Origin: Catonella morbi ATCC 51271
GTDB taxonomy: Bacteria > Bacillota > Clostridia > Lachnospirales > Lachnospiraceae
Direction: 5' to 3'
DNA: 64,000 nucleotides
Assembly: GCF_000160035.2 (NCBI RefSeq)
Contig: NZ_KI535369.1
Span: forward strand, 63,733 to 127,732
Shown piece after piece: positions 27,498 to 36,682 of this stretch. Each line of letters starts with the position of its first letter. Positions within the stretch are counted from its first letter, which is position 1. The position numbers were made by a program, and so were the translations under genes. The notes beneath the pieces were generated by a model, which searched no databases, was not told the DNA's origin, and saw only the letters and a list, made by a program, of their open reading frames with translations.

Positions 27498-28232
27498 TTA
27501 ATACCCAATCCTAAAATAATCCAAATAAGCTTTATACCTGTCCTGTGCAGTTAAACAGGTATCTCTCAAGTATCCTTTTTCTGTTTTCCATTCTGTAAGG
27601 CCACGATAATAAAACATTTTCAAATCATCTTCTATAATAAACGGTACAATGTTGTGTTTCAGACATTCCTTAAACATAATCAGCCTTCCGACACGACCAT
27701 TGCCGTCCTGAAAAGGATGAATTTTTTCAAATTTTACATGAAAATCTAAAATATCCTCAAAGTTAATTTTTTCTTTAGCATTGTACTTATTTAGAAGTTC
27801 TTTCATCTTGTCGGAAACTTCTTCAGGAATAACAGTATTCCTTCCACCTACTTCATTAGGCAGTTTTTTATAGTCGCCGACTGCAAACCACTCTTTTCTT
27901 GAAGCATTTGTTCCATTTTTAAGAATTAAATGAAGTTGTTTGATGAATTCTTCGGTAAGCACAGACTTTGCATTCTCAATAATCAGGCTGACCAAACGGA
28001 AATGATTTGCTGTTTCAATCACATCATCTACATTAATACTTCCGGTTTCTGTGCCTAGGGTATTTGTTTCAAAAATATACCTGGTCTGCTCATGAGTCAG
28101 GCTGCTTCCTTCAATATGGTTAGAATTATAAGTCAGTTCAATCTGGGTTTTGTGATATATTCCGCCTGAATATCCTGAAGATTTTTCTTCCTGTAAAATT
28201 TCTAATAATGTTTTTGGGTTATTATATTGCAT
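27498..28232 (-). CDS. Fic family protein with N-terminal inhibitory motif
   Basis: 244 residues. The complete Fic active site HPFQDGNGRVGR is at 172-183, with catalytic His172 and the phosphate-binding loop. An inhibitory helix motif SNHIEG is at 37-42, placing it with class II Fic proteins in which the Glu (E41) blocks productive ATP binding. Fic enzymes AMPylate or otherwise modify protein Tyr/Ser/Thr. The start codon follows the stop of the lipoprotein gene without a gap (TAAATG), so the two are translationally coupled. No separate antitoxin gene is seen, in line with self-inhibition. Confidence 0.93.
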   Translation of the reverse strand: MQYNNPKTLLEILQEEKSSGYSGGIYHKTQIELTYNSNHIEGSSLTHEQTRYIFETNTLGTETGSINVDDVIETANHFRLVSLIIENAKSVLTEEFIKQLHLILKNGTNASRKEWFAVGDYKKLPNEVGGRNTVIPEEVSDKMKELLNKYNAKEKINFEDILDFHVKFEKIHPFQDGNGRVGRLIMFKECLKHNIVPFIIEDDLKMFYYRGLTEWKTEKGYLRDTCLTAQDRYKAYLDYFRIGY

Positions 28233-29234
28233 TTATATCCTCTTATCATTCTTCAAAATTATATATTTACCAACTTCTGAGCCATCTTTTGAATATTCTA
28301 AATTTAGCTTTTCAAATAAATAACTTTTCAAGTCATCTATAGTTGTAAATTTTGTAGCTGCGTAAGGTTCTTCAGGATTTGTCTTTTCAAAGAAAAGATA
28401 GCCAGGTTCAGTTTCTATCAAAGTTCCGGCATGCGAAACGGATATTTCATTATCTGCCTGTGTCCAAAATGTAATAAGTGAATACGGATTTTCCTTAAAT
28501 TCAATTCCATATTCAGTCCATTTCTTATTAATCGCCTGTAGCATTTCATCTTCATTACATTTTTTATCTGCAAAAATAGGATTAAAAACAGTGAAGTACT
28601 TTGCAATTACTTCATCTTTCAGGTTAATTAGCGGAAATGGCACACAGCCGTTATCTTCTTCTGTAGCTTCTCTTCCAAACAGAATATCTCCATCGGTATA
28701 AAGCCATGATTTATTCTCATCCCAACAGTCAAAATCATCTTTTTTAACTATTTTCTTGGTCGTAATATTATCCTGATTTAACTCAAATGCTACTATTCTG
28801 CATAATACATCATGGTAATTTCTATGATTTTTCCTGAACCATTCTCTTGACATATTGGCATAGTCACCATAGTCTATTGCTTTTGTGCTGACAGTAGTAA
28901 AATCACCGATTAAGGTAAATTCCTTACAGTCTTTCATGCAATTATTATAATCAGCCACCCATTCTAAGACATCACGAACATATTCATCTTTTATTCCCGA
29001 TTTTAATAAAATGGATTTCACTTCATTTATAGCAGACTTACTGTTTAAGTTTGTATAAGTAAGTCCGGTTGATATTACTTCAGAAATACTTTCAGAATTT
29101 TTCTTAGAGTCAGTCTTTTCTATTTTTTCAGTAGTACCGGTACTGCCTACGTCATGCTTGTTAGGGCAGGCACAAACAATGCCGGCTAACAATACCATAG
29201 AGAACAAAATATGTAATGTTTTTTTCTTATACAT
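28233..29234 (-). CDS. Exported lipoprotein, DUF4300-like
   Basis: 333 residues. An N-terminal signal peptide (KKKTLHILFSMVLLAGIVCAC) ends in a lipobox-like VCAC, then a Ser/Thr/Lys-rich linker. The start of the mature domain (YTNLNSKSAINEVKSILLKSGIKDEYVRDVLEWVADYN) resembles DUF4300 lipoproteins of Firmicutes; this is from memory and moderately certain. No catalytic motif is evident. It sits between an ABC exporter (30-base gap) and a Fic gene (no gap), all on the - strand. Its role in this operon is unknown. Confidence 0.7.
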   Translation of the reverse strand: MYKKKTLHILFSMVLLAGIVCACPNKHDVGSTGTTEKIEKTDSKKNSESISEVISTGLTYTNLNSKSAINEVKSILLKSGIKDEYVRDVLEWVADYNNCMKDCKEFTLIGDFTTVSTKAIDYGDYANMSREWFRKNHRNYHDVLCRIVAFELNQDNITTKKIVKKDDFDCWDENKSWLYTDGDILFGREATEEDNGCVPFPLINLKDEVIAKYFTVFNPIFADKKCNEDEMLQAINKKWTEYGIEFKENPYSLITFWTQADNEISVSHAGTLIETEPGYLFFEKTNPEEPYAATKFTTIDDLKSYLFEKLNLEYSKDGSEVGKYIILKNDKRI

Positions 29235-29264
29235 TATTTTTTATATCCTCCGATTTTAACTTAC

Positions 29265-31043
29265 CTACCCCTGCTGCATCTCCATCAGATTATAAAAGCT
29301 TCCTTTCAACTCCATAAGCTCCTTGTAGTTGCCAAATTCCTTCATACCGCCCTTTTCCATTACGGCTATTTTATCGGCATTTCTTATGGTTGAAAGTCTG
29401 TGGGCTACTACAAATGTAGTCCTGTCTTTGGCCAGCTTGCCCACAGCTTCCTGTATCTGTCTTTCGGAAACCGTATCAAGTGCAGAAGTTGCTTCGTCTA
29501 AGATAAGCACTCGTGGATTTCTTATAAATGCTCTTGCTATGGAAATACGCTGTTTCTGCCCTCCTGAAAAGTTGCCGCCATGCTCTTTTAAGACGGTTTC
29601 AAGTCCGTCAGGCAAACTATCCACAAGTTCTCGTAGGTTTGCGGCATCTATTACCCTTTGAAGTTCATCTTCCGATACATTATCAAGTCCGTAAGTAATA
29701 TTTTCTCTTAAAGTACCGCTGAAAAGTATGGAGTTTTGTGGCACTACAGCAAGTTTTTTACGGTAATGATGAAGATTCATCTCCTTAATATCACAGCCGT
29801 CTATTAGGACTCTTCCTTCGGTAGCCCTTACAAAGCCGATTACAAGGTTTAAAATAGTAGTCTTACCTGCTCCCGAAGCACCTACTATAGCTATGGTTTC
29901 ACCCGGACTTGCCTTAAAACTGAGTCCGCTAAAGAGCGGCTCATCACTGTCGTCATATTTAAAGCCTACATTATCAAATTCCACAAAACCCTTTATCTCA
30001 GGCTTTAGCTTATTTTTATCAATGCCTTCTATGTCATTACTTAGCATAATATCAGAAATCGAACTCACCGACTCAAGTCCCTTGGTCACAACAGGCACAA
30101 GACCTACTATACCTGCTATACAGCCGACTACAGTACCAAAGTAAGACTGGTACATAGCCACATCGCCTATGCTTATCTTCTTATTAAGAGCCATAAATGC
30201 CGTAAATATAAGGCAGAACACTCTAAACACCTGAAATACTACCCAACTCCATGCACCGAAGTAAGTCTGTATCATATCCAGCCTGAATCCCTTGTCCGCC
30301 ACCTTTACAAGCCTTTTCTCCATCTTGTTAAGCTCTCTGCGCTCTAGGGCATGAGCTTTTGCTACAGGTATCATTTCCATCATTTCTACTACGGAAACTG
30401 TAGTTTCTTCCATTTCTTTACGAAAGGCTGTATTGTAGTTCTTTACTTTTTCTCTGAAATAAAGCATGAGCAGAACTGCCACCGGTACTGCTGCAAGGAA
30501 AAATCCAAAGACGATTTTACTCTTGGTTATAACTATTACAAGGGCAGCCACAATATTTACAATTATATAGAGTACCGTTATAAATATCTGTGAGCTTAGA
30601 TTTTCTATCTGCTCCACATCCCTCATTACCTTAGACTGAAGCCTGCCCGATTCCATCTGTGTATGGTAAGAAATGGACAGCTGTTGAAGCTTTCTTACAA
30701 GAGCACATCTTAACTCTTTTTCCACCTGTCTAATCGTTTTGGCATAAAAATATACATGAATATAACTTGTAGGCACATTTTGTACGGTTAAAAGGATTAT
30801 AAATACTGAGTTTATTATAATCTTTTTAACCGCATCTGCATCTGGCTTTGTTATTATGTCTATCATTGCAGCCATTACAAGGGGAGATATCCAAGACGGC
30901 GAGTCTTTGATAAGGAAAAAGACTACTGACCAAAAAAGCTTGACATACTTCCCCTGATAAATGGCTATCAGTGTTTTTAACGGACTGCCTGCATTCCGTC
31001 TAAATATGCTTTCATAATCCGGCTCTTTGTAGGCTGCTTTCAT
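29265..31043 (-). CDS. ABC transporter, fused permease and ATPase
   Basis: 592 residues. Six membrane helices lie in the first 310 residues, followed by an ATPase domain with Walker A GASGAGKT (388-395), signature FSGGQKQR, Walker B VLILDEATSALD and the switch His in VVAHRLSTIR. This is the homodimeric type IV exporter layout (MsbA/LmrA/BmrA), moving lipids, peptides or drugs outwards. The gene is 21 bases after the WG-repeat gene and 30 before the lipoprotein, implying one transcript. No peptidase C39 domain is present, so there is no direct sign of bacteriocin export. Confidence 0.93.
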   Translation of the reverse strand: MKAAYKEPDYESIFRRNAGSPLKTLIAIYQGKYVKLFWSVVFFLIKDSPSWISPLVMAAMIDIITKPDADAVKKIIINSVFIILLTVQNVPTSYIHVYFYAKTIRQVEKELRCALVRKLQQLSISYHTQMESGRLQSKVMRDVEQIENLSSQIFITVLYIIVNIVAALVIVITKSKIVFGFFLAAVPVAVLLMLYFREKVKNYNTAFRKEMEETTVSVVEMMEMIPVAKAHALERRELNKMEKRLVKVADKGFRLDMIQTYFGAWSWVVFQVFRVFCLIFTAFMALNKKISIGDVAMYQSYFGTVVGCIAGIVGLVPVVTKGLESVSSISDIMLSNDIEGIDKNKLKPEIKGFVEFDNVGFKYDDSDEPLFSGLSFKASPGETIAIVGASGAGKTTILNLVIGFVRATEGRVLIDGCDIKEMNLHHYRKKLAVVPQNSILFSGTLRENITYGLDNVSEDELQRVIDAANLRELVDSLPDGLETVLKEHGGNFSGGQKQRISIARAFIRNPRVLILDEATSALDTVSERQIQEAVGKLAKDRTTFVVAHRLSTIRNADKIAVMEKGGMKEFGNYKELMELKGSFYNLMEMQQG

Positions 31044-31064
31044 AAGTCCATCCTTTGGCTATAT

Positions 31065-32942
31065 TTATCTTACTAAAAATCCACTTTCCTCAATACCATC
31101 ATAATCTTGTTTAACCATTATTAAATTCAAATTAAATTCAACCCAAGAATATTTGTTTGGCAACACCATTTTACCTGTGCTATCTACAACTCCATAGTGA
31201 TCGTCCTTACTTCTTACTATGAAGAGTCCATCCTCATAATCTAATATACTGTCCCATTTATTCTTTATACTTAACTTTTTCTTCCAGTCAGCACTATAAA
31301 TAATCACCTCCGCTATACTACTGTCTTTATAATCTGACTTACCCTTCATTACCATATACTCCCCTGAAGCAAGCCTCTCTATAGACTTGGTGTTGTTTAT
31401 CTCAAAAATTTTCTTACCTTCTTTATCTATAATTGTTTCGGATAAATAGCTTCCTGTTTTACCATTCTTTCTACATATTAAAGAAAATACTCCATTTTGC
31501 TTATCCAAGACTCTGAAATAATCATACTTAGTCTTATGTTTCACCTTACCATCTGCTGCCATGATGCCGAATTTACCATTATTGGTCACCAAAAACAGCG
31601 GTCTTTCTTGATATTGAGTATTTGGAAGTTTCTCAATATTTTCATATTGTTTAGCAAAAACTTTTTCTTTTCCGTTTTTATATATATAAATATAGTCAAG
31701 CCCTTTCTTTAATATCATTTCATCAGATTTAATTCTGAGTATTTCATCGTATTCAGGCTTTATAAGCTCCTTTCCGGTCTCCGAAATAACTCCATATTCA
31801 TCACCATTATCCACTTTAGACTTTCCACCATAAAATCCGTATATTTTATTATATTTCTTAGAAGCAAGCTTTTCCCCTTTGTAATTCACAATATAAAATG
31901 CATAATTTTTGTCTAAAACTATAGCCTTATCCTTGTAAGCCTCTCTAATTTCATTATATTTATAGCTAAGTAGCTGCTTACCATCATCTCTCACAAGACC
32001 ATACTTGCCGTTCCTGCTTTGTACAAGGAAAATTATCTTATTCTCTTTATACTTCTTGTTAACTCCTTTAGGTGGGTCAAGTAACCCTTCAAATGGATCG
32101 CCCGGAGTATCCAGGATATTTCCACCCACTCCTTTTACAGTTTTATTTTTACCACTCCAAATCAGCCTGCCTTTTGTATTATATAAATTCAATTCAGAAT
32201 CATATCTTTGAGGAACTGCTATCCTATATTCTCCCTCATTATTTATAAGAAGGTCCGCTTTCAGCTTCAAATTGTTTGCTATTATTTCAGAAACACCTGA
32301 TTTCTGTGAAAGTGACATAAAAGCTCTCTTAGTTTTCTTCTTATTTGTGATAAGAATATATCTTTTATTATTAACTTTCTTTTTATAAATCTCATCGCCA
32401 GTACCTAAAACATAGCCTTTATGAGTTTTTAATACTTTACAGTTATTTTTAGTGTCAAGGATAACAAGACCATCCTTTGTTTCTCCACAAATAAAACGGT
32501 CTACCTCTACCCCACTATTACTGATATGGTATCCTTTGGATTCAACACCTATATGGTCTGCAATATCCTTTAAGTTTGTGCAAACTTTATTACCCTCATC
32601 ATCTAAAATGTATCCCTCATATGTATTCATATTTTCACTCACAAAAAAGAACTTCCCTTCTGCAAGAGGCACTACCTCTTCAAATACAAAACCTGTTCTT
32701 TTACCGTTCTTACAGAAATATAGCTGCATCCTTGAATTATCTCGTGAGCTATAAATCACAGTTTCCCAATAAATACCTTCCATATCTATTTCGGATGCTT
32801 TAAAGCTTTTTCCCGAATGATACACGCGACTTCCTATCCACACTATATCCTTTTCTCTTACAGCCGCCTTTGCAGGAACTGTCATACCTAAAGCCACAGA
32901 AAACATACAGGACATTGTTATAAGTTTTTTAAATATTTTCAT
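31065..32942 (-). CDS. Exported WG-repeat protein
   Basis: 625 residues with a signal peptide (MKIFKKLITMSCMFSVALGMTVPAKA, cleavage near AKA-A). The mature protein is a beta-rich repeat array. Recognisable WG units include KYGLVRDDGKQLLSYKYNEI, EYGVISETGKELIKPEYDEI, KFGIMAADGKVKHKTKYD and HYGVVDSTGKMVLPNKYSWV. WG repeats are frequent in extracellular or surface proteins of Clostridia and their ligand is generally unknown. It is the first gene of the - strand operon with the ABC exporter, lipoprotein and Fic gene. Confidence 0.85.
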   Translation of the reverse strand: MKIFKKLITMSCMFSVALGMTVPAKAAVREKDIVWIGSRVYHSGKSFKASEIDMEGIYWETVIYSSRDNSRMQLYFCKNGKRTGFVFEEVVPLAEGKFFFVSENMNTYEGYILDDEGNKVCTNLKDIADHIGVESKGYHISNSGVEVDRFICGETKDGLVILDTKNNCKVLKTHKGYVLGTGDEIYKKKVNNKRYILITNKKKTKRAFMSLSQKSGVSEIIANNLKLKADLLINNEGEYRIAVPQRYDSELNLYNTKGRLIWSGKNKTVKGVGGNILDTPGDPFEGLLDPPKGVNKKYKENKIIFLVQSRNGKYGLVRDDGKQLLSYKYNEIREAYKDKAIVLDKNYAFYIVNYKGEKLASKKYNKIYGFYGGKSKVDNGDEYGVISETGKELIKPEYDEILRIKSDEMILKKGLDYIYIYKNGKEKVFAKQYENIEKLPNTQYQERPLFLVTNNGKFGIMAADGKVKHKTKYDYFRVLDKQNGVFSLICRKNGKTGSYLSETIIDKEGKKIFEINNTKSIERLASGEYMVMKGKSDYKDSSIAEVIIYSADWKKKLSIKNKWDSILDYEDGLFIVRSKDDHYGVVDSTGKMVLPNKYSWVEFNLNLIMVKQDYDGIEESGFLVR

Positions 32943-33135
32943 ACTCTCCTCCTTTGAAATGGGTACTTACATTTTTCATCTGACACCTATATTTTACCAC
33001 CTTTAATATTAAAATGGTATAGTTTTATATAGGAGTTATGGAAATAAAATTTGATGGCGAAAAAAGAGATACCAAAGATGATAATCAGAAGATGGAATAA
33101 AAAACATATTGTGCCACGAAAATTATTCCTTGTAA

Positions 33136-33164
33136 TTGCGTTTCCCCTTTGGATATGATAAAAT
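33136..33164 (+). promoter_or_regulatory. Probable sigma-A promoter of the first DUF4143 gene
   Basis: TTGCGT (33136-33141), 17-base spacer, TAAAAT (33159-33164). Confidence 0.5.
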
Positions 33165-33209
33165 ATTAGCGAATAAAAAATGTGGCAATCTATATAAATT
33201 ATTCACAAA

Positions 33210-33217
33210 GGGGGGGG
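33210..33217 (+). repeat. G8 homopolymer in the ribosome-binding region
   Basis: Eight consecutive G, seven bases before the ATG at 33225, replacing a normal AGGAGG. Slippage here would alter SD spacing, though a sequencing artefact is possible. Confidence 0.6.
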
Positions 33218-33224
33218 CGATGAA

Positions 33225-34517
33225 ATGCTTATAGAAAGAAAACAATATTTAAATGAATTAATCAAGAAAAAGGATAATGGAAGAATTAAAATCATTACAG
33301 GTATCAGAAGATGTGGTAAGTCATATTTGTTGTTTGAACTATACAAGAATTATTTATTAAAAAATAATATAGCTGAAAACCAAATTATTGAAATGGCTCT
33401 CGATGACATCGAAAATAGTAGGTATAGAGATCCGTTTAAACTCAATGAATATATAAAAAGCAAAATAACTGATGATAAAAGATACTATATTTTTATTGAT
33501 GAGATACAATTTTCAAAGTCGGTGAAAAATCCATATATTAATGATGATGACGAAAAGATTACTTTTGTTGATACATTACTTTCACTTATGAAACGGAAAA
33601 ATCTTGATATTTATGTTACCGGAAGTAATTCAAAAATGCTTTCTAAAGATATTTTGACACAATTTAGAGATAGGGGAGATGAAATCCATGTTTATCCTTT
33701 ATCGTTTGCTGAGATGAGTAGCTGTTATAAGGATAAAGATAAAGCTTGGGAAGACTATATTCTTTGCGGTGGAATGCCATTGGTACTTGAACTTGAGACC
33801 TTTGAAGAAAAGAGCAGATATTTGAAAGGACTATTTGAAGAAACATACATTAAAGATATCATAGATCGAAATCAGATAAAAAACAGTGAGGAAGTATTAG
33901 AAGTTTTACTAGACTTTGTATCATCATCAGTAGGCTCGCTTACAAATCCTCTTAAGCTATCTAATAGATATACTTCAGAAAAAAAGATAAATATATCAAA
34001 TAATACTATTTCAAAGTATTTAGCATATTTTGAAGAGGCCTATATTTTGTATACTGCTAAAAGATATGATATTAAAGGTTCAAAATACTTTTCTACACCA
34101 CTTAAATATTATTTTGCTGACATTGGGCTTAGAAATGCAAGATTAAATTTTAGACAAGTGGAAGAAACACATATTATGGAAAATATCATTTATAATGACT
34201 TATTAAGAAGAGGATTTAATGTAGATGTAGGCGTTGTGGAATACTTTCCTAGTATAGAGGGAAAAACAACAAGAGTACAGTTAGAGGTTGATTTTGTTAT
34301 TAACAGGGGAAATCTCAGATATTATATTCAATCAGCTTTTGCTATAAACAGTGAGGAGAAGAAAGAACAGGAAAGAAATTCTCTAAAACGAATTGACGAT
34401 TCCTTCAAGAAAATCATTATTGTTAGAGATAATATAGTGCCAAGATATGATGAGTATGGAATTTATTACATTGGAATCAGAAACTTTTTGCTAATGGATG
34501 ATTTTCTTGAAGCGTAA
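33225..34517 (+). CDS. AAA ATPase with DUF4143 (archaeal-type ATPase family)
   Basis: 430 residues. Walker A GIRRCGKSYLL lies near residues 25-35 and a Walker B-like IFIDEIQ near 89-95, then a sensor motif VTGSNSKML. The DUF4143 region and a nuclease-fold-like C-terminus (RVQLEVDFVINRG) follow. Such proteins are common, often multi-copy, in Firmicutes and Bacteroidetes and their role is unsettled. The last part resembles a PD-(D/E)xK core (E-x-DFVI), as noted for the family. It is followed, after a separate promoter, by a second member only distantly similar. Confidence 0.88.
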   Translation: MLIERKQYLNELIKKKDNGRIKIITGIRRCGKSYLLFELYKNYLLKNNIAENQIIEMALDDIENSRYRDPFKLNEYIKSKITDDKRYYIFIDEIQFSKSVKNPYINDDDEKITFVDTLLSLMKRKNLDIYVTGSNSKMLSKDILTQFRDRGDEIHVYPLSFAEMSSCYKDKDKAWEDYILCGGMPLVLELETFEEKSRYLKGLFEETYIKDIIDRNQIKNSEEVLEVLLDFVSSSVGSLTNPLKLSNRYTSEKKINISNNTISKYLAYFEEAYILYTAKRYDIKGSKYFSTPLKYYFADIGLRNARLNFRQVEETHIMENIIYNDLLRRGFNVDVGVVEYFPSIEGKTTRVQLEVDFVINRGNLRYYIQSAFAINSEEKKEQERNSLKRIDDSFKKIIIVRDNIVPRYDEYGIYYIGIRNFLLMDDFLEA

Positions 34518-34562
34518 TTGAATAACTCATCAATGTTCAAGGTAACAATATTTGTGAAATAA

Positions 34563-34590
34563 TTGACTTTCCCAGATTAACGACTATAAT
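34563..34590 (+). promoter_or_regulatory. Sigma-A promoter of the second DUF4143 gene
   Basis: TTGACT (34563-34568), 16-base spacer, TATAAT (34585-34590), 33 bases before the ATG. Confidence 0.75.
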
Positions 34591-34623
34591 AAAGTTATAC
34601 TTTAGATTAGTCGGAGGTGTGGT

Positions 34624-35856
34624 ATGGCTTATATTAAAAGGGCTATTTCAGCTATGCTTAAAAGCAGGGTAAAAACCAGTAAGTGTACATTGATATTAGG
34701 AGCAAGACAAGTTGGAAAATCTACACTTATAAAGAAAGAATTCCCAAAGTATAATCGTGCAAACTTTGATGATAGGCTAACAAGGCTTCAGGCAAAAGAA
34801 GAACCCAAGCTGTTTTTCTTGAATAATCCTTGTCCTCTGTTTATTGATGAAGTGCAAAAAGAAGGTACTGTATTGGAGGAAATTAAACAAATTGTTGATG
34901 AGTCCGATGCAAGAGGGCAGTTTATTTTATCAGGTTCTCAAAAATTAGAGTTGATGAAAGGTGTTAGTGAATCCTTGGCCGGCAGGGTTTCCCTGTGCGA
35001 ATTATCAGGTCTGTCTCTGCGCGAGATTTACAAAGTTAACTTTAACAGACACTTTATTCCGACCGATGAATATATAAAAGAACGTGAAAGTAAACTTAAA
35101 AAATATGATAATATCTGGAGTATTATCCATACAGGTTCATACCCTGAACTATACGACATAGAGCGTGATTGGCAGGAATTCTACTCTTCCTATGTATCTA
35201 CTTATCTGGAAAGAGATATAAACGAACTTATTTCTGCGGATAGTCTGACATTTACTAAATTTTTAACAGCTGTTGCGGCAAGAACCGGGGAGATGCTTAA
35301 TTACTCCAATATCGCCGGTGAAATTGGTGTAAGTGAGCCTATCGTAAAGAATTGGATTTCAATTTTGGAAAGGACAGGGATCGTCTATGTATTGCAACCA
35401 TATAGTGCAAGTGCATTAAGTCGTGCGATTAAAACGCCTAAGATTTATTTTAGGGACACAGGGTTAGCCTGTTATTTGACAAGATGGTTAACTGCCGATG
35501 CTTTAAAGAACTCGGCTGTTGCAGGAAATATGTTTGAAACCTTTGTGGTTTCCGAGATTCTAAAATCATATTCCAATGAAGGAAAGGATTATCGATTTAA
35601 TATTTTCTATTACAGAGGAAAAGATAAAAGTGCCGCTGTAGAGAATGAAATTGATTTGATAATTGAAGAAAACGGCACCCTATATCCAATAGAGATAAAA
35701 ATGTCCGGCAATCCAAAAGCCAATATGGGTGCTGCCAATCCTATACTTGATAAAATTCCTGACAAGAAAAGAGGAAACGGAATTATCCTCTGCCTCATTG
35801 ACAAAAAAACATATCTAAGAGAAAATCTTATTGCACTCCCTATTGAGTATGTTTAA
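34624..35856 (+). CDS. AAA ATPase with DUF4143, second copy
   Basis: 410 residues. Walker A is GARQVGKSTLI near the N-terminus, Walker B LFIDEVQKEG, sensor SGSQKLELMKG, and a DUF4143 segment including IYFRDTGLACYLTRW. A C-terminal ENEIDLIIEENGTLYPIEIKMSG has the E-x(n)-D-x(n)-ExK pattern of a PD-(D/E)xK nuclease fold. GGAGGTG precedes the ATG. It has its own promoter and diverges in sequence from the preceding gene, so this is not a recent duplication. Function is not established for the family. Confidence 0.88.
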   Translation: MAYIKRAISAMLKSRVKTSKCTLILGARQVGKSTLIKKEFPKYNRANFDDRLTRLQAKEEPKLFFLNNPCPLFIDEVQKEGTVLEEIKQIVDESDARGQFILSGSQKLELMKGVSESLAGRVSLCELSGLSLREIYKVNFNRHFIPTDEYIKERESKLKKYDNIWSIIHTGSYPELYDIERDWQEFYSSYVSTYLERDINELISADSLTFTKFLTAVAARTGEMLNYSNIAGEIGVSEPIVKNWISILERTGIVYVLQPYSASALSRAIKTPKIYFRDTGLACYLTRWLTADALKNSAVAGNMFETFVVSEILKSYSNEGKDYRFNIFYYRGKDKSAAVENEIDLIIEENGTLYPIEIKMSGNPKANMGAANPILDKIPDKKRGNGIILCLIDKKTYLRENLIALPIEYV

Positions 35857-35862
35857 TACAGT

Positions 35863-36481
35863 AAATTTGAAGTTGTAGGGCTAATATGAAACTAAGTAAA
35901 TTGACGCTGTGAATGAGAATATTTCAGACTCGCTACGGTTTTTCTGTAAGTTGCTGATTATAATAACAAAAAGCTAACGAAAAACCTGATGTGCTCGCTT
36001 AGAAATTTCTCATTCACCGCTGTAATCTAAAAGACTTATATACTATTTGTTCTTAGTTTTATAGTTAGCTGTCATGTAAAGGCTAAAGGAAGGTTATTCT
36101 ATTAAATACTTATAAGAATAATACCTTTGTAGCCGTACCCACCCTGTCCAATGTGGCTAATGTGTTTGTTTCTAACTACTTATCAATTAAACAGCCGGAG
36201 CTGATAATGCCGCATAGTTCGCCGTTTCCACTCTGACTTCGTGCAAGCACTCGTCAATCGTGGACGGCTATTATATAGGCAGGACTAACACACTTAGCTT
36301 CATTACTTCGCAATTTGCTAAGCGTGAGTCTCTGCCAAAAAGCGAGCGCATTAGTTTTTTCGTCAACAGAATAATCCTAAAACAGCTTCTTTCAGAAAAA
36401 CCGGAGCGAGTCTAGACATTTATCAGCGAAGGCGTGACTTAGTAAGATAAACAAATACATTAGCCCTACAACTTCAAATTT
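35863..36481. repeat. 619-bp inverted-repeat element (MITE-like or structured RNA)
   Basis: The ends are a perfect 23-bp inverted repeat (35863-35885 and 36459-36481). Further matched arms are nested inside: 35925-35946 with 36393-36414 (20 of 22), and 35978-36000 with 36340-36362 (a few mismatches). There are also short-range hairpins, for example 35909-35919 with 36007-36017, and around 36083-36140. A segment near 36153-36185 repeats the right arm in direct form. No open reading frame of note exists inside. This fits a large palindromic non-autonomous element or a large folded RNA; I cannot choose. Confidence 0.8.
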
Positions 36482-36531
36482 TATAATTATATGGATTAAA
36501 AACTTTAAATTAATGTATAGTTAAGCCCCAA

Positions 36532-36580
36532 ATAGCCTGTCACTGTTAGAAAACCAATTAGTGATGGGCTATATTTATTT
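36532..36580 (+). terminator. Hairpin with T-rich tail
   Basis: ATAGCC-TG-TCACT (36532-36544) pairs with AGTGA-TG-GGCTAT (36560-36572), followed by ATTTATTTT. It separates the inverted-repeat element from the next promoter. Confidence 0.65.
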
Positions 36581-36599
36581 TAACTCCTATAAAAAAGGC

Positions 36600-36628
36600 T
36601 TGACAGATTAAGATTTGTGATGTATTAT
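36600..36628 (+). promoter_or_regulatory. Sigma-A promoter of the nitroreductase operon
   Basis: TTGACA (36600-36605), exactly 17 bases, TATTAT (36623-36628). Confidence 0.85.
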
Positions 36629-36631
36629 ACC

Positions 36632-36644
36632 TGTATCAGATACA
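36632..36644. promoter_or_regulatory. Palindromic operator TGTATC-A-GATACA
   Basis: A perfect 6-1-6 palindrome three bases after the -10 box, where a bound repressor would block initiation. The Rrf2 protein encoded second in this operon is the likely ligand. Confidence 0.7.
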
Positions 36645-36682
36645 AATACAACTGAAGCACAAAATCGAAAGGCGGTAGAAAA

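Noticed and set aside
31497-32803. Several + strand frames inside the WG-repeat gene
   Set aside because: Antisense shadows of a long gene with clear repeats and a signal peptide.
35863-36481. CRISPR array or tandem repeat
   Set aside because: Repeats are inverted and nested, not regularly spaced direct repeats. No cas genes occur anywhere in the window.
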